From assembly GCF_963576675.1 (NCBI RefSeq), contig NC_088910.1, positions 103,258,807 to 103,322,806 on the forward strand: DNA of 64,000 nucleotides. Direction: 5' to 3'. A model generated the notes under the pieces. That model was not told where the DNA came from. It did no database searches and saw only the letters and a list, made by a program, of their open reading frames with translations. The stretch is from Euphorbia lathyris (lineage: Eukaryota > Streptophyta > Magnoliopsida > Malpighiales > Euphorbiaceae). This document shows, in pieces, positions 34,493 through 48,000 of this stretch. Both the position numbers and the translations under genes were made by a program. Within the stretch, counting starts at the first letter, position 1, and every line of letters starts with the position of its first letter.

Positions 34493-35505
34493 ATGGATGC
34501 AAATATCGATGAACTCCTCAGCAAGGTGACCTTGAATGAAGGCGAAGATGAGATTGTGGAGAATGTTCAGGAAACGGATCAACAGGAACGCTGGTGTGTA
34601 ACAGGTCGAATTCTTACTCAAAAACCTCAGAACATCCGTATATTGTCGTCAGCCCTCAGGGGCCAATGGTGAATGAACCGCTTTCTGATAGAGGAGGGTG
34701 AGGATGGACGATTTGTTTGTGAGTTTAAGTCAAGGCGAGATAGAGACAGAATTCTCCGTTACGGCCCGTGGATTTTCGAACGTAACATGATCATATTGGC
34801 TGGAGTACATGGCCATGAAAAACCATCTGAGATACCCCTCAATCACTGTCCTATGTGGGTAAGAATATACGACTTACCTTTAAACCAGCGGAATCAGTCA
34901 ATGTTAAAAGCAATTGGATCAAAAATAGGTACTGTCATTCAACTATCGGATAATGAAACCAAGACTATAGGGAAATATGTGAGAATCCGGATTAATACTG
35001 ATGTTCAGAAACCACTGCTCAGAAAGATACGAGTACGAAACAGCAAAAGGGATCCGGGATGGGTTTTCTTCAGGTATGAACGACTGTCCAATTATTGCTA
35101 TTGGTGTGGGATTCTAGGACACACCCACGATGACTGTGAGGCAATGCCAGAAGAGGAAATTGAAGTGGAGGAGTGGCCACACGGTCCCTCCCTCAGGGCA
35201 TCCCCGATGAAAATGCAAAGCTCAAACAGTACAGGGGCGAGAGACAACATCAGAGAGACAAAAACTGGTGCTGGAAGTGAGACTGGATACACGCAACAGA
35301 TGGAGTCCAGCTCAGTAGGAGAAACACAGGTGCAAAGGAGACTTGAGATGGATTTTAAGGGTAATGGAGGGACTGAGAGCCGAGGTCTTGCTGCCCAAGA
35401 TAACAACACTGAATCACAGAAGGGGGACCCGCCTTCAGGTCTAGCTGGACCGTCAAGAGAAGCAGCGACTAACAAGCAGAAAATACGCACTGTGAAGATT
35501 AGAAG
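34493..35505 (+). pseudogene. LINE ORF1 (DUF4283 plus zinc knuckle), stop-containing and interrupted
   Basis: The ATG at 34493 opens the ORF1 frame. A TGA at 34670-34672 breaks it, immediately followed in the same frame by an ATG. The DUF4283 domain contains FLIEEGEDGRFVCEFKSRRD and LRYGPWIFERNMI. A zinc knuckle CYWCGILGHTHDDC (C-X2-C-X4-H-X4-C) lies at about 35096-35137. The copia element inserted at 35505. The remaining Lys/Arg-rich tail of ORF1 continues from 44900 to just before ORF2. Confidence 0.82.
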
Positions 35506-37576
35506 TGTTGGGGTTTTGTGTCCTATAGTCAATTGTTGCAGGATACAAACTTATTGTAAATGAATTGTTCTTTATATCATTTGTTTTAATGAGATATATG
35601 TTTTATAACTATATAAAGGCAATCCCTTTTAAGCACTAAATAAAGTCTAATAAAAGGAAATCCGTAAGTTTGTTTAAAGTGATTATAAAGTGTTCATACA
35701 AGCATGAAGTGAGACAAAACTTTATAATAAACTAATAAACTTAAAACCACCCCAAGTCAAGTGATATATTTAGGATTGATATATCACAGTTGAGACTTGT
35801 ATGTAACAATGTCTTCTGTCCGACAGAAAGCTGATCTCACAAGCTTCACATATATAGATATCTGGACAGTTACATAGATCCGGTGAAACGTTGTTCATTA
35901 GGATTGGGGATCCGACTTGAGATAACAGGATGGGTAGATTCATCCTTGTCACCTATCCATCTCATTGGTATTAATATGTATAACTAATCCTCAGACTCAA
36001 AGGAATGTTAATTGGTCATCCTGAATTACTGAATGTGAGACTTTGATCGCGTGGTCCCACGATCCTTAACAGAGATGACTCTGGGGTGTGAACTGTAAAG
36101 GTTGGGTGTCACAGGAGGTAATGTCAGGGTAGTTATACATTGGATTGAGCATTTATCACTCCCGATGAATGGGAGATACATCCAAGGATCGCTTGTGGAA
36201 GACTCGACTCTAAACCCTTGCAAGGTGATAGCTTAAGAGTAGAAATTCGGATTTCACTTAACCTATCTTTTGAGTTGACTCGGCCAATAACAAGTAAAAT
36301 GAACGTCTCGCCATATGTGACTTGACATTACCCATAGTCATAAGATTCAGTTCAAGGATGTAGTTGATAAAGGATCGTATTATACCGTAACTAATACGGA
36401 AGGGTTAACGGCAGAATCAACCTGTCTTCTTAACGGACTCTGGGGGAATGATTACGGATATGCCGATAACATGCTCTGTTCATCATTCCGTTATGCAAGG
36501 ATTAAATATAATTCTTGAAGAAATTAATTTAATAGTTGCATACGGCCAGAAGTAGTAAGGACCTAATGGATCACACATAAGACTTGGAAACAAAAGAGAG
36601 ATGGATCTGATTAATAGATGGAAGCCCAATTGAGCCCGGTAAGGCCCACATGGATAGGGGGGTCGAAATTTATATATATGATTAGGGAAGGAATTAATTT
36701 ATTCCACTAATCCTAATTTGATTAGGATTATGAATTAAATTAATTAAGAGATAATTAAAGTAGGAGTTTTAATTAGATTAATATGCTCCTATTATTATCT
36801 AACTAGGTTACTTATTATTATCCTAATTATATTAGACATATAGTAAGATAATAATTAGAAATCCTATTCTGAATTGGATTCCTATTAAGTGACCTATTCC
36901 TATCTAACTAGGTTTAGATACAACCTAATATATATACCCCTACCCTAATGAATTTAAAAACACTAATTCCTCCCCCTACAAGTGATTTTCGAAATTGCTT
37001 CTAGAGAGAGAAAGAAAGAATTCCATTCCTAAGTTCGTGGACAAGAATTCATACGGCTTCCGTCAATCGATTAATCTTATTCATCTCTTTTCTCTTTGAT
37101 CTTGTGTTGATTAATTAGAGGCAATCTATTTTGGTTGCATCTCATAAGGGTTGATTCTAACTTAATCTTTCTGTGTTTTATTTGTGTTCATGAAAGAGGA
37201 AAAACAAACAAAAGGAAGAAATTCGTTTTTCCTCACCTACATGAGGTCAGTTCACTATTTCGCGGATTCCCGGAGATTGAACCGTCGGATCGTTGCGATG
37301 TTTCGACAGTAGCTTCTAGACATATTCTTCCACGTTTCCACCGAAGGGATTGTCGATCGGAGGTCTGGAAGTTCTATTTCCGATAGGGACAGATTGGTAA
37401 ACAGTTTCCGTCTTTTGAAGTTGTGGGCGCTTCTTTAACAATGGTAGATTGTTCATCAAAAGGTATTCCTTCTTATCCCTCTTTATATGAAATAACGGTT
37501 AACGGATTCTATGGTTAAATGGAAGTAGGCTAAAATTTTATAATTCCGCTGCTTTACCTTAGCCCTATTTCCAACA
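35506..37576 (+). repeat. 5' LTR of the copia element
   Basis: The LTR begins tgttggggttttgtg and ends ccctatttccaaca, giving TG..CA termini. It is nearly identical to 42824-44894. The short open frames inside it occur in both LTRs and are not genes. Confidence 0.95.
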
Positions 37577-37577
37577 G

Positions 37578-37589
37578 TGGTATCAGAGC
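37578..37589 (+). other. primer-binding site, initiator tRNA-Met type
   Basis: tggtatcagagc begins one base after the 5' LTR. It is the standard complement of the 3' end of plant initiator tRNA-Met, used to prime minus-strand synthesis in copia elements. Confidence 0.92.
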
Positions 37590-39190
37590 CATCGTTAAAT
37601 CCGTTATTTCATATATGAAATTTAGAAGCTTTCAATAGGATTGAATGAATATTTATGGTTAGGATTAATTAACAAATTGTTTGGTTAATTAATTCTAAAG
37701 ATAAATAAGTGAAATAGATTATGCGTATGTTCCTAATTATTTCGGTTGATAATCATTATAACAAAATCTATTAGTTTTATGGTTAGATTAATAAAATTAG
37801 TTTTATTGATTCTAAAGATAAAATGGAAAGTTATTGTAGTTTTTCCTATTTCTGAAAATCGCTTTTCAACCGTATTGAAAATCTGATATATATATATGAA
37901 ATTTAAAATTAGTTTTGAATATAATATATATATATACATGTTTCGGAAATTAATAGTTTTCTGTTTTGATTGTCGAATGAAAATTCGTTTAAAAGTTTGT
38001 TTTTACCAAGTTGTAAATCAAAGCGTTAAATGAATTGAAATCAAAGTAATTGGGACATGCATAATTGAAGTTTTGTATGGTTATATTAATCTAAGAATTA
38101 ATATAAAGATGCAAAACGGTTAGAAGTAAAATTAGATGTGAATTAATTTGATGAGTTAATTTGATTAACATAAATATTACATAAATAAGTTATGTAATCA
38201 ACCAATTAAATTTATTTAATTGAGTCTTTGAATGTTTGGAGTTATGGACATATTTGGACCCTCTTTTATTCTTTTTGTATTTTTGAAATAGGGCCTGCGC
38301 GTCCTGCCTTTCTACTATCTATTGTAATTTCTCTTCTCATCTGTTCCCTTCAATTTTCAATTGAAGTTTTCTTTAGTAGTATAGAAAATTAATGTGTAAT
38401 TTTCAAGGCGCCATGGAGAAGACGGAGGACCTAAAGAGAAATATGTAATAGTTAGTATTTCCTTAGGTTTGTCCTTTTATTCCGTCTCTGGCTCGACGGA
38501 ATAATTTAGATGATATGTCCATAACGCCAATGTATGTGTGAATGTATGTCTGATGTATGCTAAAGCAAATCAAGACTAAGTTAGATTATGAGACTTAAAT
38601 AAAAATCCCTCATTAAAAAGTTAAGTAAATAAATAAGTTATTAAAATCGGTTGCCCCTCCCTAATATTATAATTCAGCCGGCAGTACTGGGGGCATTTGG
38701 GTTGTTGGCAAAAGTCAAGCTCGGGGTCTTATGGTAACACCTGGATTATCGAAAATAGTTCTTTCATGAATATGGGTAATACTTAAATTAGAGTATGACA
38801 ATTGGTTGGCAAAAGTCATGTTGTTCATACACTAATGGGCAAAATGGTTGGGATTAATATGAATGACATATTAGTTACTAATGTGGTTAGTAACCCAATA
38901 ACCTAGGAGTCACATTCGAGATGTGATTGATTGAATGAATCTACCTAACGAATGAGACTAGTTTGTTGGCTAAAGTTAAGGCGAAATCTCAGGAGTTAGA
39001 ATCCTAGCTCACTAAAAGATTTGTGAAATTCTTCGAATTAATATGGAGGGTTATTAATTTGGCAAAATAGTGGGAGCAATCTGAAATAAATTAAAAGACC
39101 TATAATTTTAGATTATTATACTTTAAAGCAAATGAATAACATACGTCTACTCTTTCTCACTCTCAAGTTTAATTAAACACTCTTAAAATC
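37590..39190 (+). other. copia untranslated leader
   Basis: About 1.6 kb lies between the primer-binding site and gag. It is AT-rich at first. Between about 38700 and 38980 it has three copies of a gttggc(a/t)aaagt phrase. No frame with a recognised domain is present. Confidence 0.6.
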
Positions 39191-40066
39191 ATGACTAACA
39201 CCAATCTGCAAAACATTCTTACCGATAACAAGTTGAATGGTTCAAACTTCACCGACTGGTTTCGTAACCTCAAAATTGTTTTGAAGTTCCAGAAAATTGG
39301 GTATGTACTTGATACACCGATACCCCCTATCCCGGAAGATGATGCTCCCATCGAGGAAATTGATGCTTACCAGAAGCACAAGGCTGATGATGATCATACC
39401 GGTTGCATCATACTTGCATCGATGACGTCGGAATTACAAAGGCAACATGAGGAGATGGATGCCTATTCCGTCATCATGCACCTAAAGGAACTGTTTGGGA
39501 AACAGACCAGGTGCGAATGCTACGAGATATCCAAATTGCTATATCGTTGCCGGATGTAAGAGGGCACATCAGTCATGACACATTGTGTCAAGATGATTGG
39601 CTATATTACCAAACTTTCTAGTATTGGATTCGCGATGGATAACGAACTAAGTGTAGACTTAATTCTTCAATCCCTCCCAAAGAGTTATTCATAGTTCATC
39701 ATGAACTATCAGATGAATGACTTGCAAACCTCTCTTGAAGAGCCTGCAAATATGCTCAAGTCAGTTGAGCCCAATATGAAGAAAGACAAGGCAATACCGG
39801 CTATTGTCATAGAGGGGTGAAAGAAGTGAAAAGGGAATTCTCCCAATCCTAAACATCCCAAGAAAGGTAAGAAAGCCATGCCCACTAAAGTTAAGGGAAA
39901 GGAAGTGAAGAAGCCTAAAAGAAAGTGCCAATATTATGGTGAAGAAAGGCATTGGAAAAGAAACTGTTTGGTGTACCTAGCCACCCTCAAGAAGGGAAAT
40001 TCCTGTACTCCAAACATCTGGTATGATCTATATTTCGATAAAGAACAAACATTGCGATTTTTATAG
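39191..40066 (+). pseudogene. copia gag remnant
   Basis: One frame, interrupted by stops, encodes the capsid-like start (LNGSNFTDWFRNLKIVLKFQ) and a helical gag region. It then encodes a basic segment and a decayed zinc knuckle reading CQYYGEERHWKRNC, in which the second Cys of CX2C is Tyr. Stops at 39557 and near 39690 fall where Gln codons would be expected. The protease with its D(S/T)G motif, normally between the knuckle and the integrase, could not be found. Confidence 0.82.
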
Positions 40067-40173
40067 AGATGAGATTTTCTATTTTTCAGGAATATCACAA
40101 AATGGGATTTATGTGTTAGATTTCTGTTTTCGCAATTGATACCAAAAGACATAAACTAGATAATTCAACTTAC

Positions 40174-42809
40174 TTGTGGCATTGTCATATAAACGAGAGA
40201 CGCATGCTAAAGCTACATTCAGATGGGCTTATAGATCCAATCGATTCTGAATCATTGGAAACATGTGAATCATGTTTAAAAGGTAAAATGACAAAGACAC
40301 CCTTTAGCAATAAAGGTGAGCGTGTATCAGACACTCTAGGACTCATTCATTCAGATGTATGTGGTCCTATGTCAGTCCAAGCAAGAGGAGGATTCAGATA
40401 CTTCATTAGCTTCATAGATGACCATACTCGATATGGTTATGTCTACTTGATGAAGCACAAGTCCGAAGCTTTTGACAAGTTCAAATGCTTCAAGAATGAA
40501 GTAGAAAATCAATTAGGAAAGAAAATAAAGACGCTTCGATCCGATCGAGGTGGCGAATATCTTTCTGATAATTTTCTGAATTATCTAACTGAATGTGGGA
40601 TATGCTCGCAATGGACACCTCCCTATACACCACAACATAATGGTGTATCCGAGAGGAGAAACCGTACCCTATTAGATATGGTACGGTCCATGATGAGCAT
40701 GGCCTTACTTCCAAAGATGTTCTAGGGCTATGCCTTAGAAACTGCCCTCTTCACCCTAAATCGAGTACCAACTAAATCCGCTAGTTCCACACCGTATGAA
40801 TTGTTCGTTGGTAGGAAACCTGTGTTCTCATTTATGAGAGTATGGGGTTGTTCGGCATATGTCAAACGCATTGCGTCCGACAAATTAGATTCTAAATCTG
40901 ATAAATGTTTCTTCATTGGATATCCCAAAGAGACCGTAGGGTATTACTTCTATCATCCAGATGATCAGAAAGTAATAGTATCCAGATACACAACCTTCTT
41001 AGAGAAAGAGTTTCTCGAAGAAACACAAAAGGGAAGCGTGATTGAACTCGACGAAGTTCAAGAGGAAGAGACGCCGGCTGAAACAACGGAAGCGGTTGAA
41101 GTACCAGAAGAAGTCCCATTAGATGAGACTCCAGTGGCACCTATTCGTAGATCACGAAGAGTTCGTGAACTCCCAGTTAGATATGGTTTTCTAGTGGGAG
41201 ATGATGACGAGGTTCCCGTGTTAGACGACGAACCCGAAAACTACGAAGAGGCTCTTACTAGTCCAGATTCTAAAGCATGGCTTGAGGCCATGGATTTTGA
41301 AATGGATTCCATGTATACTAACCAAGTGTGGACTTTGGTTGATCCACCCGAGGGGATAAAACCCATTGGGTGCAGGTGGATCTTCAAAAGGAAGACTGAC
41401 ATGGATGGAAAGGTTAGCACCTACAAATCTAGTTTGGTAGCGAAAGGATATCGTCAAAAACAAGGCGTTGATTATGACGAAACCTTCTCTCCCGTTGCTA
41501 TGTCCAAATCAATCAGAATCATGCTTGCAATTGCCGCTCATTTTGATTATGAGATTTGGCAAATGGATGTGAAAACAGCTTTCCTAAACGGAAACCTGCT
41601 TGAGGATGTATACATGATGCAACCTGAAGGTTTCATATCAAAGGATGCAAATAAAGTTTGCAAACTTCAGAGATCCATTTATGGACTCAAGCAAGCATCT
41701 AGAAGCTGGAATAAGCGTTTTGACGAAACCATAAAACAATTTGGTTTCGAACAAAATTGCGAGGAAGCTTGCATTTACAAGAAAGCAAGTGGGAGCTCTA
41801 TAGCATTTCTCATACTATATGTGGACGATATACTATTAATGGGAAATGACATTGCTCTATTACAATCAGTGAAAGTTTGGTTATCCGGTAACTTCTCAAT
41901 GAAAGACCTTGGTGAAGCAGCCTATATACTTGGTATAAAGATCTATAGAGATAGATCGCGTAGACTGCTTGGTCTTTCATAGGCTACATACATTGAAAAG
42001 GTGCTAAATCGGTTTAGCATGCTTGAATCGAAACGAGGTAACTTACCCATGGTGCATGGAGTGAAGTTAAACAATCATCAATGTCCTAAAACTGATGATG
42101 ACAAACGACGCATGGCTGTAGTCCCGTATGCCAGCGCGATCGGTTCGATTATGTATGCTATGCTATGCTATGCACTAGACCTGACGTAGCGTTCGCGTTA
42201 TCAGTAACGAGTCGTTACCAAGGGAATCCGAGAGACGAGCATTGGATTGTCGTCAAGAACATTCTTAAGTACTTGAGAAGGACTAAAGATATGTTCCTAG
42301 TGTACGGAGAAGGAGATCTGAAAATTGAAGGATTTTCAGACTCTAGTCATCTCACAGATGAGAATGATTTTAAATCCCAATCAGGATACCTGTTTATCTT
42401 GAATGGGGGCGCGGTCAGTTGGAAGAGTTCCAAGCAGGGACGCGTGGCTTTCTCTACGACCGAGTCAGAGTACATCGCTGCTGCGGAAGCGGCAAAGGAA
42501 GCGGTTTGGATTAGAAAGTTCATTACAGAACTAGGAGTGGTGCCTGACATTGTCAATCCCATTACTCTGTACTGTGATAACAATGGAGCCATTGCGCAAG
42601 CAAAGGAACCACGGTCTCATAATGCATCCAAACACTACCTAAAGCGATACCACATCATTAGAGAGATTGTGGCTAGAGGAGATGCGAGAATAGAAAGAGT
42701 ACCTACAGAGGACAACGTTGCAGATCCGTTGACAAAGCCTTTAACCCAGAAAGTACATGATCGTCATTTAACTTCTACTGGGATAAGTTTTAGAAACAAT
42801 TGGCTTTAG
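40174..42809 (+). pseudogene. copia pol remnant (integrase, reverse transcriptase, RNase H)
   Basis: The integrase core is in the first frame: a zinc-binding HIN..C..C segment ending CESCLKGKMTKTPF, the catalytic Asp region HSDVCGPM, LRSDRGGEYL and the Glu in NGVSERRNRT. A TAG at 40723 replaces an expected Trp. The reverse transcriptase runs in the same frame, with CRWIFKRKTD, MDVKTAFLNGNL, GLKQASRSWNKRFD and the catalytic LYVDDILLMGN. A TAG at 41980 falls at an expected Gln. A tatgc repeat near 42150-42175 has one extra unit and shifts the frame. RNase H then follows in another frame, with GFSDSSH, STTESEYIAAAEAAKEAVWI and LYCDNNGAI. All catalytic boxes except the missing protease are readable, but the protein cannot be made whole. 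Confidence 0.9.
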
Positions 42810-42810
42810 T

Positions 42811-42823
42811 CCAAGTGGGAGTA
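42811..42823 (+). other. polypurine tract
   Basis: ccaagtgggagta directly precedes the 3' LTR and serves as the plus-strand primer in copia elements. Confidence 0.8.
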
Positions 42824-44894
42824 TGTTGGGGTTTTGTGTCCTATAGTCAATTGTTGCAGGATACAAACTTATTGTAAATGAATTGTTCTTTATATCATTT
42901 GTTTTAATGAGATATATGTTTTATAACTATATAAAGGCAATCCCTTTTAAGCACTAAATAAAGTCTAATAAAAGGAAATCCGTAAGTTTGTTTAAAGTGA
43001 TTATAAAGTGTTCATACAAGCATGAAGTGAGACAAAACTTTATAATAAACTAATAAACTTAAAACCACCCCAAGTCAAGTGATATATTTAGGATTGATAT
43101 ATCACAGTTGAGACTTGTATGTAACAATGTCTTCTGTCCGACAGAAAGCTGATCTCACAAGCTTCACATATATAGATATCTGGACAGTTACATAGATCCG
43201 GTGAAACGTTGTTCATTAGGATTGGGGATCCGACTTGAGATAACAGGATGGGTAGATTCATCCTTGTCACCTGTTCATCTCATTGGTATTAATAGGTATA
43301 ACTAATCCTCAGACTCAAAGGAATGTTAATTGGTCATCCTGAATTACTGAATGTGAGACTTTGATCGCGTGGTCCCACGATCCTTAACAGAGATGACTCT
43401 GGGGTGTGAACTGTAAAGGTTTGGTGTCATAGGAGGTAATGTCAGGGTAGTTATACATTGGATTGAGCATTTATCACTCCCGATGAATGGGAGATACATC
43501 CAAGGATCGCTTGTGGAAGACTCGACTCTAAACCCTTGCAAGGTGATAGCTTAAGAGTAGAAATTCGGATTTCACTTAACCTATCTTTTGAGTTGACTCG
43601 GCCAATAACAAGTAAAATGAACGTCTCGCCATATGTGACTTGACATTACCCATAGTCATAAGATTCAGTTCAAGGATGTAGTTGATAAAGGATCGTATTA
43701 TACCGTAACTAATACGGAAGGGTTAACGGCAGAATCAACCTGTCTTCTTAACGGACTCTGGGGGAATGATTACGGACATGCCGATAACATGCTCTGCTCA
43801 TCATTCCGTTATGCAAGGATTAAATATAATTCTTGAAGAAATTAATTTAATAGTTGCATACGGCCAGAAGTAGTAAGGACCTAATGGATCACACATAAGA
43901 CTTGGAAACAAAAGAGAGATGGATCTGATTAGTAGATGGAAGCCCAATTGAGCCCAGTAAGGCCCACATGGATAGGGGGGTCGAAATTTATATATATGAT
44001 TAGGGAAGGAATTAATATATTCCACTAATCCTAATTTGATTAGGATTATGAATTAAATTAATTAAGAGATAATTAAAGTAGGAGTTTTAATTAGATTAAT
44101 ATGCTCCTATTATTATCTAACTAGGTTACTTATTATTATCCTAATTATATTAGACATATAGTAAGATAATAATTAGAAATCCTATTCTGAATTGGATTCC
44201 TATTAAGTGACCTATTCATATCTAACTAGGTTTAGATACAACCTAATATATATACCCCTACCCTAATGAATTTAAAAACACTAATTCCTCCCCCTACAAG
44301 TGATTTTCGAAATTGCTTCTAGAGAGAGAAAGAAAGAATTCCATTCCTAAGTTCGTGGACAAGAATTCATACGGCTTCCGTCAATCGATTAATCTTATTC
44401 ATCTCTTTTCTCTTTGATCTTGTGTTGATTAATTAGAGGCAATCTATTTTGGTTGCATCTCATAAGGGTTGATTCTAACTTAATCTTTCTGTGTTTTATT
44501 TGTGTTCATGAAAGAGGAAAAACAAACAAAAGGAAGAAATTCGTTTTTCCTCACCTACATGAGGTCAGTTCACTATTTCGCGGATTCCCGGAGATTGAAC
44601 CGTCGGATCGTTGCGATGTTTCGACAATAGCTTCTAGACATATTCTTCCACGTTTCCACCGAAGGGATTGTCGATCGGAGGTCTGGAAGTTCTATTTCCG
44701 ATAGGGACAGATTGGTAAACAGTTTCCGTCTTTTGAAGTTGTGGGCGCTTCTTTAACAATGGTAGATTGTTCATCAAAAGGTATTCCTTCTTATCCCTCT
44801 TTATATGAAATAACGGTTAACGGATTCTATGGTTAAATGGAAGTAGGCTAAAATTTTATAATTCCGCTGCTTTACCTTAGCCCTATTTCCAACA
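42824..44894 (+). repeat. 3' LTR of the copia element
   Basis: This is a 2071-bp copy of 35506-37576 with about 12 substitutions by hand count, about eight of them transitions. It ends ccaaca and is followed by the AGAAG target duplication. Confidence 0.95.
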
Positions 44895-45070
44895 AGAAGA
44901 GACAAAACCAGATTAAAATCCAATGAAACTCTGCAAAGCAAAGGAACCAAGAATAAAAGGAGAATGGATGAAGATGTCATCATGAGTGAAGTTCAGGGAC
45001 AGAAAAAGAAGTGTATGAGCAGTACAGATATTCAAAGGGTGGGAGCCTCCGACGGGCCCCATCCTCAGAC

Positions 45071-48000
45071 ATGAAAATCATCAGCTGGAACGTCCAATGT
45101 ATGGGTAATACTTGGACGCTCCGTACCCTCAAAAGAATTATGAGGGATCATTACCCAGACGTACTTTTCCTGATGGAGACTCGGATAAGGAAAGGTTCGA
45201 ATAGCAATCTGAGTCAGTGTTTTAAAGACTTTAATTTCTTTGTGATTGATGCGCTTGGAAAGAGTGGAGGTCTCATCCTAGGGTGGAGGAAGGAACTGGA
45301 GATTGAAATTCGGCAGTATTCACAACACTGCATTTACTTCCTTGTGTCACGCGATAAGATTGTACAATGGAGAGGTTTGGGATTATATGGCTGGCCTGCG
45401 AAACAACACAAACAACTGACATGGGATGTGCTCAAGCACATTAATGGATTGGATAACTACCCAATGGTGGTCTTTGGCGACTTTAATGAAATTCTCTGGC
45501 TGTCTGAAAAGAAGGGAGGAAGGGATAGAGATGATAAACCTATGGAAAACTTCTGTAATTGCTTGGAGGAATGTGATATGCAGGACCTTGGTATGGATGG
45601 GTCGGGATTTACATAATACAACAGAAGATCCGGGGAAGTTGCGATATGGGAGAAACTTGATAGAGTTGTAGCAAATACTGAATGGAGACTGATGTTCCCA
45701 GAAGCTACAGTGAATCAGCTGCCCCACCTATCTTCAGATCATAATTCGATCGTTCTTGTTACTGACATGGTACAACAACGATCCGACAGATGCCATCGCC
45801 TCTTTCGGTTTGAAGCTGCGTGGATTAACCACTTGGAATGTCAGGATGTTATATCAGAAACATGGAGGAATGGCTCTGAACACAGGACCTCTGTCCACCA
45901 AAAAGTAAGCCAAGTTGCTTTAAAATTGACGCAGTGGAACAGAAGTTCGTTTGGAAATCTAACATGGAAAATTCGGGGCTGTCAGCAGGAGCTGGAAAGG
46001 ATACAGAACCAAATAAACCCTGATGGTAAAGCTCAGGAAGCAGTTTTGATGAAGCGATTATCGGAGCTTCTGTTATGGGAAGAACAAAAGTGGCAACAAC
46101 GAGCCCATATTGACTGGCTGAAAGCGGGAGATAGGAACACAGCCTATTTCCATGCTAAATGCAACGGGCATCGACGAAATAATAGGCTGACAAAGTTTAT
46201 TAACGAGACAGGAATGAAGTTGAGGGTACAGAGCTGATCTCAGAAGTGGCACTGAGATATTTTAGCGACCTGTTTGAATCGTCGGAGCCTATGGACGGTG
46301 AGGCTTTTGAGAATGCTGTGGATTCGCAGTTAACTACAGAACAGGTGACTGCTTTGGATGAGCCATTCACGAAGGAGGAAATCTTTCAGGCCCTGATGCA
46401 AATCAACCCAACGAAATCTCTGGGTCCTGATGGGATGTCGGCACTATTTTATCAAACCTATTGGGAAGTCGTAGGAGATGAGGTGACTAACTATGTCCTG
46501 GATATTTTAACTATGGGAATTATGCCTGCTGATCTCAACCAGACATAAATTGCGCTGATCCCTAAAGTTAAAAATCCAAGGAAAATGCAGGAGCTAAGGT
46601 CGATAGCTCTCTGCAATGTGCTATACAAAATTGCATCAAAAACAATTACAAACAGAGTGAAGAATGTTTTTCCTGATCTAATACACGATACGCAGGCAGC
46701 TTTTGTATTTGGTAGGCAAATTACAGACAACGCAATCATTGCATTTGAAGCCTTTCACAGCATGAAAATGGGAATGAAAGGAACAAAAGGGAACTTTGCT
46801 TTGAAAATTGATATGAGCAAAGCTTACGACCGCATTGAATGGGTTTTCTTGCGACAAGTTTTGAGGTGTATGGGCTTTCCACAACATTTCACTAATCTTA
46901 TTTTAATGTGTGTGTCAACTGTTTCAATGTCTTTTCTGATCAATGGCCAGCCGACAAAATTTATACAACCGGCAAGAGGGCTCAGACAAGGATATTATCT
47001 CCCCATACCTGTTTCTAATATGTGATGAAGCACTATCAACAAATCTCAGGAAAGCAGTTGAACAGAGACAATTACACGGCATCAAAATAAGCTGAATGTG
47101 CCCGGTAATCTCGCATCTCTTTTTCGCTGATGACTCTATTGTTTTTGGCAGAGCAGATACTACGGAAGCAAGTGCAATCAAGGAGATACTGATGAGGTAT
47201 GCACAGGCTTCGGGACAGATTGTCAACTATAACAAATCAGAAATCTTTTTCAGTGGAGGGGTCCCTGAAAACAGGAGAGGGGACATCAGTACGGTACTAC
47301 AGCTGAAGGAAACCGGAGCTTTCCCCAAGTATTTGGGACTGCCTACGGTTATAGGAAGGTCAAAAAAGATGATTTTTGCCAGTATTAAGGAACGAATTGA
47401 GAAACGCTTGAAAGGGTGGGAAGAAAGATATTTATCAGCTGGTGGGAAAGAAGTCCTAATAAAGGCGGTTATCCAGGCCATCCCGCAATATGTCATATCC
47501 TGTTTTATACTGCCTGACTCTTTGTGCAGTGAAATACAAGGAATAATTAGTAGATATTGGTGGGGAGGAAATGAAGGCAAACGCCCTATCTACTGGCTAT
47601 CGTGGGAGGCTGTATGCCAATCAAAAGAGAAGGGGGGCTTGGGATTCCGCTGGCTACGATCTTTCAATCTCGTGCGAATCGCAAAACAATTCTGGCACAT
47701 TCTTAACAGACCTGGTTCGCTCTGCTCAAGGGTGCTAAAGGCTAAATACTTCCATAATTCTGAGATGCTTTCTGCTACGATTGGGTATAGCCCGTGCTAT
47801 TTTTGGCGAGGATTATGGGAAGCTAAAGAAATAATACAGAGAGGGACTATGTGGAAGGTCGGAAATGGTAATGACATTAATATCTGGTGTGATAACTGGG
47901 TTCCTGGACTGAACTGTAAGAGACCTTTATTGTCAAAAACCAACCCGATGCCTAAAAAAGTAAGCGAACTGATAAAACAGGAGGATGGAACATGGGACTT

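Larger units (their letters stand above)
35506..44894 (+). mobile_element. Ty1/copia LTR retrotransposon, 9389 bp, defective
   Basis: Two 2071-bp LTRs flank gag and pol remnants in copia order (integrase before reverse transcriptase and RNase H). A perfect 5-bp target duplication AGAAG (35501-35505 and 44895-44899) marks insertion into the LINE ORF1. The primer-binding site matches initiator tRNA-Met. By hand count the LTRs differ at about 12 of 2071 positions (about 0.6 per cent), so the insertion is recent. The coding region nevertheless has several stops, frameshifts and no visible protease, so it was probably moved by a relative's enzymes. Confidence 0.95.

Noticed and set aside
37135..37386. 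83-residue open frame, also at 44453-44704
   Set aside because: It is present in both LTRs of the copia element with one difference; LTR transcripts do not encode a known protein there.
41041..41140. Acidic Glu-rich stretch in the copia frame considered as a captured gene
   Set aside because: A variable acidic spacer between integrase and reverse transcriptase is normal in copia polyproteins.
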